Part shown: positions 57,154 through 64,000 of the stretch, in pieces
How the letters are laid out: every line of letters starts with the position of its first letter
Numbering within the stretch: the first letter of the stretch is position 1
DNA from: Shewanella marina JCM 15074
GTDB lineage: Bacteria; Pseudomonadota; Gammaproteobacteria; Enterobacterales; Shewanellaceae
Direction of reading: 5' to 3'
Length of the DNA: 64,000 nucleotides
Assembly: GCF_000614975.1 (NCBI RefSeq)
Contig: NZ_BALM01000003.1
Span: 124,001-188,000, forward strand
Notes under the pieces: model-generated
The model's input: only the letters and a program-made list of their open reading frames with translations
What the model was told of the DNA's origin: nothing
Databases searched by the model: none
Translations under genes and position numbers: made by a program

Positions 57154-57810
57154 GTGATTATTACTGATAAAACCTTTTACCAACAACGGTTTACTACAAA
57201 AGAACTGGCTGAAAAACAATTCCTTCGTTGTCATTTTTATCAATGTGATTTTAGTCGTTTGGATCTAACCGATACCAGTTTTGTGGCATGTAGATTTATT
57301 GAGTCAGGTTCAGAGCAAGGCTGTAATTTTAATTATGCAGATCTACATGATGCTAGTTTCAAACAGTGCCAAATAGCTTTGGCGAGTTTTGTGGGGGCAG
57401 ATTGTTTTGGTATTGAATTTCGTGAATGTGATTTAAAAGGGGCGAACTTTAGTAAGGCACGTTTTGCTAATCAGATCAGCCGTAATAGCTATTTTTGCAG
57501 TGCATATATTACGGGGTGTAATTTGTCTTACGCCAACTTTGAATATCAATGTATTGAAAAATGTGATCTGTTTGAAAATCGCTGGTTAGGGACCAATTTA
57601 CATGGTGCCTCATTTGCCGGTTCAGATTTAAGCCGAGGAGAATTCTCCGAAACCAGTTGGTCGCAATTTAATCTGCAAGGGTGTGACTTAACCAACACCG
57701 ATTTAACCGGCCTAGATGTAAGACGCGTCAATTTAACCGGCGTTAAAATTTGTGATTGGCAACAACAGCAACTCCTTGAACAGGTTGGGTTAGTGGTGCT
57801 GCCTACTTAA
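57154..57810 (+). CDS. Qnr-type pentapeptide repeat protein close to QnrA
   Basis: Protein of 218 residues, exactly the length of QnrA. Successive pentapeptide (A/C)(D/N)(L/F)xx units build a right-handed beta-helix that mimics DNA and shields gyrase/topoisomerase IV from quinolones. Segments recalled as shared with QnrA include FYQCDFS, NCFGIEFRECDLKGANFS (here DCFGIEFRECDLKGANFS), YFCSAYI, GSDLSRG, RRVNL and GVKICxWQQ. The start is GTG 57154 behind GAGGAGA. No integron, ISCR1 or transposase flanks it, so it is a resident chromosomal gene. I see no LexA box upstream. Confidence 0.93.
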   Translation: MIITDKTFYQQRFTTKELAEKQFLRCHFYQCDFSRLDLTDTSFVACRFIESGSEQGCNFNYADLHDASFKQCQIALASFVGADCFGIEFRECDLKGANFSKARFANQISRNSYFCSAYITGCNLSYANFEYQCIEKCDLFENRWLGTNLHGASFAGSDLSRGEFSETSWSQFNLQGCDLTNTDLTGLDVRRVNLTGVKICDWQQQQLLEQVGLVVLPT

Positions 57811-57837
57811 ATGTGTATAAATTATGCTGGAGGTTGA

Positions 57838-58056
57838 ATGATTAAGTTTGATGTTTTTGGAGACTTGATGTTAATTGATCGCCAGCAAGGGCAATGGTTA
57901 CTTTTTAAAAGTTCAGGGACTGGTCTTCGAGTGAGGATATACGACGTAGTGATCCCCAAGCATCTTAATGAATCAGAACTGGCTCAATATTTAGATGATA
58001 TTTTTCATGAACGCGCTAGCGCCCAGTATCCACAAGTTATAAAACTCAATAATTAA
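57838..58056 (+). CDS. small conserved hypothetical protein
   Basis: A 72-residue protein. The pattern FDVFGDLMLIDRQQGQWLLF, then VIPKHLNESELAQYLDDIFHE, resembles a small family of unknown function often found as toxin/antitoxin-like or stand-alone proteins; I cannot name it confidently. GGAGG precedes the ATG, 27 bases after qnr, so it is probably co-transcribed with it. Confidence 0.65.
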   Translation: MIKFDVFGDLMLIDRQQGQWLLFKSSGTGLRVRIYDVVIPKHLNESELAQYLDDIFHERASAQYPQVIKLNN

Positions 58057-58086
58057 AGTTCACTAGAGTAGCCGTGAGGAACAAGC

Positions 58087-58350
58087 ATGATCCCAATAAA
58101 AATTTTGGTGCTTATCTGTTTAATGCAGATTCTACTTAAAACCCAGCGGCCAGGTTTATGTGCGGGCATTTATGCCACAATTGTGTTTATCTTTGGCTTG
58201 ATCCTTGGGGTTGGTTTTGTCGGGGTCATGATTAATACCGCTATTTCTGGCGTATTTGCGTTTATCTATTTTTGGTTGTTGGATCGTTTCAGAGATACTT
58301 TTCTGTTTTGGTTAATATTTATCGCTGGATTATTGCTTGGGTTCATTTAA
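58087..58350 (+). CDS. small hydrophobic membrane protein
   Basis: An 87-residue protein of almost entirely hydrophobic character with about three membrane helices (residues 3-15, 26-60 and 66-87) and few charges (one RFRD pair). GAGGAA precedes the ATG. It follows the previous small gene by 30 bases and may belong to the qnr transcript. Unrecognised. Confidence 0.6.
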   Translation: MIPIKILVLICLMQILLKTQRPGLCAGIYATIVFIFGLILGVGFVGVMINTAISGVFAFIYFWLLDRFRDTFLFWLIFIAGLLLGFI

Positions 58351-58552
58351 CAGTAATCAGGTTAAATGCGTTTGATGATAATTTTATTGTGCAACTATAC
58401 CTTAGTATTTATACAAGATTAATTTAGCTTAATAATGATTGTCGTCAAATGCTTATGGTGCTAATTTGACGAAATGAACACTGATATTTCACTGCAATTT
58501 ACACATCTTACTTGGTGGCGTTCTTTTTAAAGAGCGGCGCTGAATCACATCT

Positions 58553-58626
58553 ATTATTCAAAGCCGTCGGTTGACCGCTATTGAATAATTCAATTTATGT
58601 CACCGATGGTATTAAGGGGACATAAA
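58553..58626 (+). promoter_or_regulatory. two consecutive inverted repeats in the trpS leader
   Basis: ATTATTCAA (58553-58561) pairs with TTGAATAAT (58581-58589), enclosing a small CGGT/ACCG stem. TTTATGTC (58594-58601) pairs with GACATAAA (58619-58626), whose loop holds AAGGGG, the Shine-Dalgarno of the gene at 58628. The layout suggests translational control. Confidence 0.45.
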
Positions 58627-58627
58627 C

Positions 58628-59695
58628 ATGAACAATCAATCAACTCTTTTAGATACAAAAGCATTAGCAACAACTACAGCTGTAACTAAAGCATCAAGCA
58701 AAGCAAAAGTATTAACTGGCGACCGTGCTACAGGTCAACTGCATTTAGGTCATTATGTGGGGTCATTGCAGCAACGATTAATCTTACAAGAACAATATGA
58801 ACAAACCATTTTAGTGGCAGATCTACAAGGTTTGACTGATAACGGTCACAACCCACACAAGGTGTCAGATAATATTTTAAATGTGGTCGCTGACTATTTA
58901 GCGGTAGGTATTGATCCCACTAAAACCACTATCTGTTTGCAGTCGGCCATTCCGGCATTATCTGAATTAACTATGTATTATGCTAACTTAGTGTCTGTTG
59001 CGCGTTTAATGCGAAACCCTACGGTTAAATCTGAAATTGCCAGTAAAGCATTTGGCCAATCTATCCCAACCGGTTTTTTAACTTACCCAATTAGTCAGGC
59101 TGCTGATATTACGGCTTTTAAAGCCACATTGGTGCCAGTGGGGGATGATCAATTACCTATGATTGAGCAAACCAATGAGATCGTGCGTAAATTAAACCAT
59201 ATTGCTGGGCAGCAGATTTTAGTTGAGTGTCAGCCATTGCTTAGTAAGGTTTCGCGCTTACCTAGTTGTGACGGTAAAAATAAGATGTCTAAGTCGATGG
59301 GTAATTGTATTTTATTAGATGCCAGTGCCAAGCAGATTACTACTGCGGTTAAGTCAATGTATACCGATGCGAACCATTTAAAAGTTGAACAACCGGGGCA
59401 AGTCGCTGGCAATGTGGTATTTACCTATTTAGATGCATTTTATCCCGATGCTGATTATGTCGCTCAGTTAAAAGCGCATTATCAACAAGGGGGGTTAGGG
59501 GATGGTGCATTAAAGAAGATATTAGAAGAGTGTTTACAGCAACTCATTGCACCTATTCGAGAGCGTCGCGCTATGTACATTAATGATAAAGCACAATTGA
59601 TTGAGATTTTAAAAGCAGGCACCGAGCACGCTCAAGCTGAAACGGATCAGGTATTACAGCAGGTAAAATCAGCTTTTGGTTTGAATCTGTTTTAA
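58628..59695 (+). CDS. trpS: tryptophanyl-tRNA synthetase
   Basis: Class I synthetase of 355 residues charging tRNA-Trp. The HIGH-type motif is HLGHYVGSL in the loop TGDRATGQLHLGHY, and the KMSKS motif is intact (DGKNKMSKSMG). The sequence GDRxTGxLHLGHYVGSLxxR belongs to the subgroup that in other bacteria is often a second TrpRS, some of them indolmycin-resistant. The N-terminus has about 25 unusual Ala/Thr/Lys-rich residues before the catalytic domain. GGGGAC precedes the ATG. Whether the genome has another trpS cannot be seen here. Confidence 0.92.
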   Translation: MNNQSTLLDTKALATTTAVTKASSKAKVLTGDRATGQLHLGHYVGSLQQRLILQEQYEQTILVADLQGLTDNGHNPHKVSDNILNVVADYLAVGIDPTKTTICLQSAIPALSELTMYYANLVSVARLMRNPTVKSEIASKAFGQSIPTGFLTYPISQAADITAFKATLVPVGDDQLPMIEQTNEIVRKLNHIAGQQILVECQPLLSKVSRLPSCDGKNKMSKSMGNCILLDASAKQITTAVKSMYTDANHLKVEQPGQVAGNVVFTYLDAFYPDADYVAQLKAHYQQGGLGDGALKKILEECLQQLIAPIRERRAMYINDKAQLIEILKAGTEHAQAETDQVLQQVKSAFGLNLF

Positions 59696-59758
59696 TGGCT
59701 AGTCATTTAAGTTGATTGAGTTAAGTTGGTATAACATTTCATAGTGAAAAGGGACGTT

Positions 59759-60152
59759 ATGCAATTAACTCAAACAAGCTTAATTGGAGTATGGCAACTA
59801 CAACAATTTATTATTGAGCGAGAGTCTGGCGAACAGTTTATTTGGCCTGGCAAGCAAAATGGCACATTAATTTATACCGATAGTGGCTATGTGAGTGTTG
59901 CACAAAATCGCCAGCCGCTCACCAATCCTAGCGCTGAAGACCAATTACGTTGAGTCTAATTTTTATACGGCTATTTATGAACTTGATAGTGCGAATTCAC
60001 AAGTATTTCACACAGTATTGCAATCCAGTGTGAAAGATATTATTGGTCAGCGGATGCAACGTGATGTGCGTTTATTAGCCGATGGGCGGTTATGGCTTTC
60101 AGGTATAGGCTTAAAAGAGCGAGTCAGTCTGATTTGGTTAAAAATAGACTAA
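59759..60152 (+). CDS. lipocalin-like domain protein (frameshift near 59948)
   Basis: Small beta-barrel-type protein, about 131 residues when restored. The start resembles lipocalin-like domains (LIGVWQLQQFIIERESGE, then GTLIYTDSGYVSVAQNRQ). The continuation YVESNFYTAIYELDSAN through LLADGRLWLSGIG lies in the +1 frame. A loss of two bases or gain of one near 59948 explains this. The start is ATG 59759, behind AAGGGA; a GTG at 59744 is less likely. Ligand unknown. Confidence 0.72.
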
Positions 60153-60236
60153 AGCGATTTTATTTTAGTGAGCTAAATTAGAGATTAGACCACTTGGCGT
60201 GTATGATAGCGCATCGATTTTTAAGTTGTAGTTGTA

Positions 60237-60824
60237 ATGAAGAAAACATTAGTACGTGGTTTATTTAACCTATTGCCAATGGCGATCAGTTTGTGGCTGT
60301 TTTGGTCTCTGTTTGTTTCCCTCGATGGGTTAGGATTTTTTCTATTAAGTTTTGTCGGCATTAATAAGCATTTTATTGGTGAAGGTTTCTTATTAGTTTG
60401 CGTGATTGTATTTGTGGCAGGGCTACTGTTTTCTGCGAGTCCAATTATGTGGGTCTACACTTGGCTCGAAAAGCAGTTGATGCGTTTTCCATTATTCAAA
60501 TCGGTCTATGGCAGTATTAAAGATATTGCCGCATTAATGAATCGTGACGGCAAGCCAAGTAATCAGCAAACGGTATTAATTAAGCAAGCTAATAACAGTT
60601 ATGTCGTTGGTTTTATTATGACAGAACATCCGCCTAAACCGATTATGGATGCCTTGCCTGAAGGTGATTGGGTGCCTGTTTTATTCCAATTAAGTTATCA
60701 GATGGCTGGTGTTACAAGCTTAGTTAAACGTGAAGATTTAATTTTGGTAGACTGGTCATTTGAAGAGGCGATACGTTTTAATTTGACTGCAGGCATTAGT
60801 CAAACTCCCGCCACTAAGAGTTAG
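60237..60824 (+). CDS. DUF502-family membrane protein
   Basis: Inner-membrane protein of 195 residues with two N-terminal membrane helices (about residues 8-32 and 50-72), then a soluble C-terminal domain. The conserved segments of the family are present: FPLFKSVYGSIKDIA after the second helix and the VGFIMTEHPP region. Its role is not established; some relatives take part in envelope processes. No operon partner is evident. Confidence 0.85.
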   Translation: MKKTLVRGLFNLLPMAISLWLFWSLFVSLDGLGFFLLSFVGINKHFIGEGFLLVCVIVFVAGLLFSASPIMWVYTWLEKQLMRFPLFKSVYGSIKDIAALMNRDGKPSNQQTVLIKQANNSYVVGFIMTEHPPKPIMDALPEGDWVPVLFQLSYQMAGVTSLVKREDLILVDWSFEEAIRFNLTAGISQTPATKS

Positions 60825-61139
60825 CACACTTTTCGTAAACGCTTGTTTTGTGTATAATGCTGCGCTTGTTCTTGCCAGTTGGAGTATGATAATTCCATAT
60901 TTTGGTGAACATTTAGTATTAAATACTGCCTTAGTTAATCTTAGTTGGGGTGGTATGTGTGGATATACATTCCATTGCTTCTGCTATAGTTAGCAGGAGT
61001 AATTGAATTGGTATCAAGAAAGTTTAACTTTCTATCTCGTATTTTCGTGCATTCAATCTTGACGCTATTGCCGCTAACGACTTTTAGGTGTTAGTGACAT
61101 GAGTCTTGGTTGGTGAGGTAGAATTTTTAGGGAGTATCA
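60825..61139 (+). other. leader region upstream of the BCCT gene
   Basis: 315 bases without a gene. A TATAAT lies at 60853-60858. Two inverted repeats follow: CTGCTA / TAGCAG (60981-60996) and AGAAAGTT / AACTTTCT (61017-61033, one-base centre). If the TATAAT is the promoter, the mRNA leader would be about 280 bases, long enough for regulatory structure. Confidence 0.5.
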
Positions 61140-63112
61140 ATGCGCTTTAAATCCAGTATTAATCCACCTGTTTTCTTCTCTTCTGTTTTTCTTATTGCTG
61201 CGATGGTGATTGTGTGTGCTATTTGGCCTGAACAATCTCAACATGTCTTCAAAACTGTACAAACTTGGTTTGAACGTAAAGCTGGCTGGCTCTATATTTT
61301 GGGCGTTGCTATCTTTTTAATTTTTATTGTGTTTGTCATGGTCAGTCGGTTTGGTGATATCAAATTAGGGCCTGATCATGCAGAGCCTGATTACAGCTAC
61401 GTAAGCTGGATAGCCATGCTTTTTTCTGCGGGTATGGGCATCGGTTTGATGTTCTTTGGTGTCGCAGAACCCGTCATGCATTATCTAGCTCCGCCAGATG
61501 CAACGCCTGAATCGCTGCAAGCGGCTAAAGATGCAATGATGATTACCTTTTTCCATTGGGGACTTCATGCATGGGCTATTTATGCGGTGGTTGCGCTTTG
61601 TTTAGCGTATTTTTCATATCGACATAAATTACCGTTGCTACCGCGTAGTGCATTGTATCCGTTAATTGGTGATCGTATTTTTGGCCCAATTGGTCATGCG
61701 GTTGATACCTTTGCGGTACTGGGTACTATGTTTGGTGTGGCGACATCACTTGGTTTTGGCGTACTACAAGTTAACTCTGGTTTGAACTATCTGGTTGGAT
61801 TACCTGTTTCAGCTATGGTGCAAGTTGGTTTAATTGTGGTGATTACTTTAATTGCTACAGCTTCTGTGTTTTCAGGTTTAGATAGTGGTGTTAAACGATT
61901 AAGTGAGCTTAATTTATTACTCGCTTTCTTACTGATGATGTTTGTATTGCTGATTGGCCCAACCGTTTCTCTGTTACAAGCGTTTGTGCAGAATACTGGT
62001 GCATACTTAAGTGACTTGGTTGGTAAAACCTTTAATCTTTATGCGTATCAGCAAAAAAATGATTGGATTGGTGGCTGGACGTTACTTTATTGGGCTGGTG
62101 GATCTCTTGGTCACCATTTGTCGGCACCTTTATTGCGCGTATTTCTCGTGGTCGTACTATCCGTGAATTTTTAATGGGTATTTTGTTTGTACCAACACTA
62201 TTTACGTTCTTATGGATGACGGTATTTGGTAATACTGCAATTGATGCAATTATGCATCATGGTGCAACTTATTTAGCTGATGCGGTAAATTCTGATGTAT
62301 CAATTGCGCTATTTAAGTTTTTTGAACATATGCCAATGGGCACATTTTTATCGACAATAGCTGTATGTTTGGTGGCGACATTCTTTGTGACTTCATCAGA
62401 TTCAGGTTCATTGGTGATCGATAATCTGACATCGGGTGGTGATAACGATGCGCCAGTTTGGCAACGTATTTTTTGGGCATTAATGCAAGGTTTAGTGGCC
62501 TCTGTATTATTGTTAGCAGGTGGTCTGCAAGCGTTGCAAACGGCTGCAATTGCCAGTGCCTTGCCATTTTTAGTGGTGATGCTATTTATGTGCTTTGGTT
62601 TATTTAAAGCATTGCAAGATGATTGGCTAAAGATTAATAGTGTGCAGCAGCATAATACCAGTGTGCAGTATGCTAAAACCAATATGACTTGGGAAGATAG
62701 ACTTGATGTATTGGTGTCGCGGCCGACTCATCAAGATGCGCAAACCTTTATTGATCATGTGGCAACGCCTGCATTATCAAGAGTATGCCAAGTGTTTATG
62801 GCAAAGGGCATTGTTGCTGACTTAGTCTACCTTGATGGTCGAGTCCGACTAGTGATTGCCAGTGATGAGCAAACTAGCTTTGCTTATGGTCTACGTATTC
62901 GAGCCTTTTCATTAAGCACTGATACTGAAGCAACTGACGAAACGGAAGAAGCTTATTACCGCGTAGAAGTGTTCTTAGAGCATGGCGGTCAGTATTATGA
63001 TGTGATGGGGTATACCGAAGAGCAGATTATTGCAGATGTCGTGACTCAATATGAGCGTTACTTGCATTACTTACATCTTTCTTCAGCCGAGTACATTACC
63101 GAAGGTAATTAA
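61140..63112 (+). CDS. BCCT-family betaine/choline transporter (frameshift near 62093)
   Basis: Secondary transporter of about 657 residues when restored, with 12 membrane helices. The family motif region MGIGLMFFGVAEPVMHY and the Trp-rich signature [20 protein letters not shown] are present, the latter split by the frameshift: one missing G in TTGGGCTGG restores it. The C-terminal extension of about 160 residues (from TWEDRLDVLVSRP) is the BetT type, involved in osmotic activation. Choline or glycine betaine are the probable substrates. GGGAGT precedes the ATG. Confidence 0.9.
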
Positions 63113-63195
63113 TCGCTAAACTGTGTACGAATAATGATTGCCTCAAGCTAATAGTATAATTATGCTTGGGGCAATTTTGTTTTTAGGTGTGGAAT

Positions 63196-63543
63196 ATGAG
63201 CAAATTAGATCAAGTATTAGCACAAGCTCGTGAATATAAAGCCAGTCGTGAAAAGGGCTATCGTGAGCAAGCGTTAAAGTTATACCCGTGGATTTGTGGT
63301 CGTTGTACCCGTGAGTTTACCCATAAAAACCTGTCTGAGTTAACGGTACATCATCGTGATCATAATCATGACAATAATCCATCAGATGGCTCAAATTGGG
63401 AATTATTATGCTTGTATTGTCATGATAATGAGCACTCTAAGTTTGAAGAGTTGATCCAATATGGCGCAACCACAGAAACTAAAGTTGAAGCGGCAACCTT
63501 TAACCCATTTGCTGATTTAAAAGCGATGATGGGTAAAAAATAA
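63196..63543 (+). CDS. yajD: YajD-type HNH domain protein
   Basis: Protein of 115 residues, the same length as E. coli YajD. An HNH-nuclease-like zinc fold is visible: CGRCTREF with the first Cys pair, ELTVHHRDHNHDNNPSDG (the HH-x-N core) and LLCLYCHDNEHSK (second Cys pair and last His). The C-terminus NPFADLKAMMGKK matches YajD. ATG 63196 is chosen over a GTG three codons upstream. Nuclease activity is not proven for the family. It is convergent with the DUF1289 gene and ends five bases before that gene's stop. Confidence 0.92.
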   Translation: MSKLDQVLAQAREYKASREKGYREQALKLYPWICGRCTREFTHKNLSELTVHHRDHNHDNNPSDGSNWELLCLYCHDNEHSKFEELIQYGATTETKVEAATFNPFADLKAMMGKK

Positions 63544-63548
63544 CGACC

Positions 63549-63794
63549 TTATTTGACCGTTAATTTAGCCGAGGCAATGTTTGCTTCGGCTTTTTTATAA
63601 GCTTCACGATTTAATATTTGGGTATTAACCTTATCAACATATTGCTGTTTACGAACCGCGCAAGCATCAATGATTTGCTGTTGCTCAGTTTCAGTACTTT
63701 GGCTCCAGTCCACAATTTCATCAATATGGCGAAAACACCCCATACAGATATCATCTTCACCTAAACCACAGTTTGCCACACAAGGTGAACGCAT
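63549..63794 (-). CDS. DUF1289-family protein
   Basis: Small cysteine-containing protein of 81 residues. The family motif is clear: MRSPCVANCGLGEDDICMGCFRHIDEI with four Cys (shown here as SPCVANCGL and CMGCFRH), probably a metal or Fe-S site. ATG 63794 is preferred over 63815 because GGAGT precedes it and the family starts with SPC. The 3' end of this gene overlaps a hairpin that also terminates yajD. Confidence 0.9.
   Translation of the reverse strand: MRSPCVANCGLGEDDICMGCFRHIDEIVDWSQSTETEQQQIIDACAVRKQQYVDKVNTQILNREAYKKAEANIASAKLTVK
63568..63596 (+). terminator. terminator of yajD lying inside the convergent DUF1289 gene
   Basis: Stem GCCGAGGCAA / TTGCTTCGGC (one G-T pair) with a 3-base loop and six T. 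It is also coding sequence for the C-terminus of the DUF1289 protein. Confidence 0.8.
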
Positions 63795-63947
63795 ACTTAC
63801 TCCAATATTTATCATTGCTGATTAGATATTTCTATATCATCGAACAAATCACGTAATGTAACAATAGTTTGCGTTATGCTTTGTCGATATTAATGTCTGC
63901 TAAAATAGTACGCGTATTTTCGTTTAAATAGCTTCAATGGAGAAATA

Positions 63948-64000
63948 ATGAAACGTATTGGCTATATTGTTATGGTTTGCTGGTTGGCATTGACCACAAC
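63948..64000 (+). CDS. start of a secreted or membrane protein, truncated by the window
   Basis: ATG at 63948 with GGAG upstream opens a frame to the window end; 17 complete codons are visible. They read MKRIGYIVMVCWLALTT, which looks like a signal peptide (basic start, hydrophobic core). The product cannot be identified. Confidence 0.6.
   Translation, partial: MKRIGYIVMVCWLALTT

Noticed and set aside
1-64000. Mobile elements, prophage, tRNA or rRNA genes.
   Set aside because: I found no transposase, integrase or phage gene, no terminal repeats around gene groups and no tRNA-like T-arm/CCA pattern.

Overview
The window is a gene-dense, AT-rich gammaproteobacterial chromosome segment whose gene content and order most resemble Shewanella. 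Pointers are the liuR-liuABCDE-scoAB leucine operon, metA followed by the ivdABCDEFG isoleucine/valine operon, cueR/copA next to ybiT, a pstCAB-phoU operon whose PstC has a large extra N-terminal domain, and a chromosomal Qnr protein close to QnrA. I see no tRNA, rRNA, insertion sequence, prophage or CRISPR array.

Layout: 1-1450 NhaC-type antiporter (partial) and tdk. 1472-9887 the liu operon on the minus strand, headed by its MerR regulator liuR. 10191-15280 gnd, menA, a short-chain dehydrogenase lacking the catalytic tyrosine, tesB and a YbaY-type lipoprotein. 15521-21037 mostly small envelope or stress-type genes, including a permease with a Met/Cys/His-rich repeat loop and an ompW-family porin, separated by a region dense in ArcA-, FNR- and CRP-like sites. 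21115-29635 metA and the ivd operon. 29721-32720 small genes, a hydrolase and avtA. 33127-36787 cueR and a copper ATPase with five metal-binding domains. 37000-40781 ybiT and a YccS-like protein. 40922-45659 an S-/N-oxide reductase carrying a C-terminal haem c domain, and a CDGSH/glutamate-synthase-domain fusion. 45815-48204 small conserved genes and a GcvR-like ACT protein. 48418-53962 phosphate uptake behind a PHO-box-like promoter. 54015-63794 xanthine permease, hypotheticals, qnr, a second-type trpS, DUF502, a BCCT transporter, yajD and DUF1289. A truncated secreted-protein start closes the window.

Metabolic logic: liu and ivd together degrade leucine, isoleucine and valine to acetyl-CoA, acetoacetate and propionyl-CoA. 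Both promoter regions carry the same TTnACsTTTACG-type element, so LiuR probably controls both. CueR/CopA, and possibly the Met-rich permease, handle copper; the pst operon handles phosphate.

The main caveat is that ten genes (ompW, metA, ivdA, ivdD, ivdE, an alpha/beta hydrolase, the S-/N-oxide reductase, pstA, a lipocalin-like gene and the BCCT gene) carry small frameshifts. Most restore a canonical family motif if one base is put back, and several lie in G runs. I read these mainly as uncorrected indels in the assembly and annotate the genes as full-length spans with a stated frameshift position.
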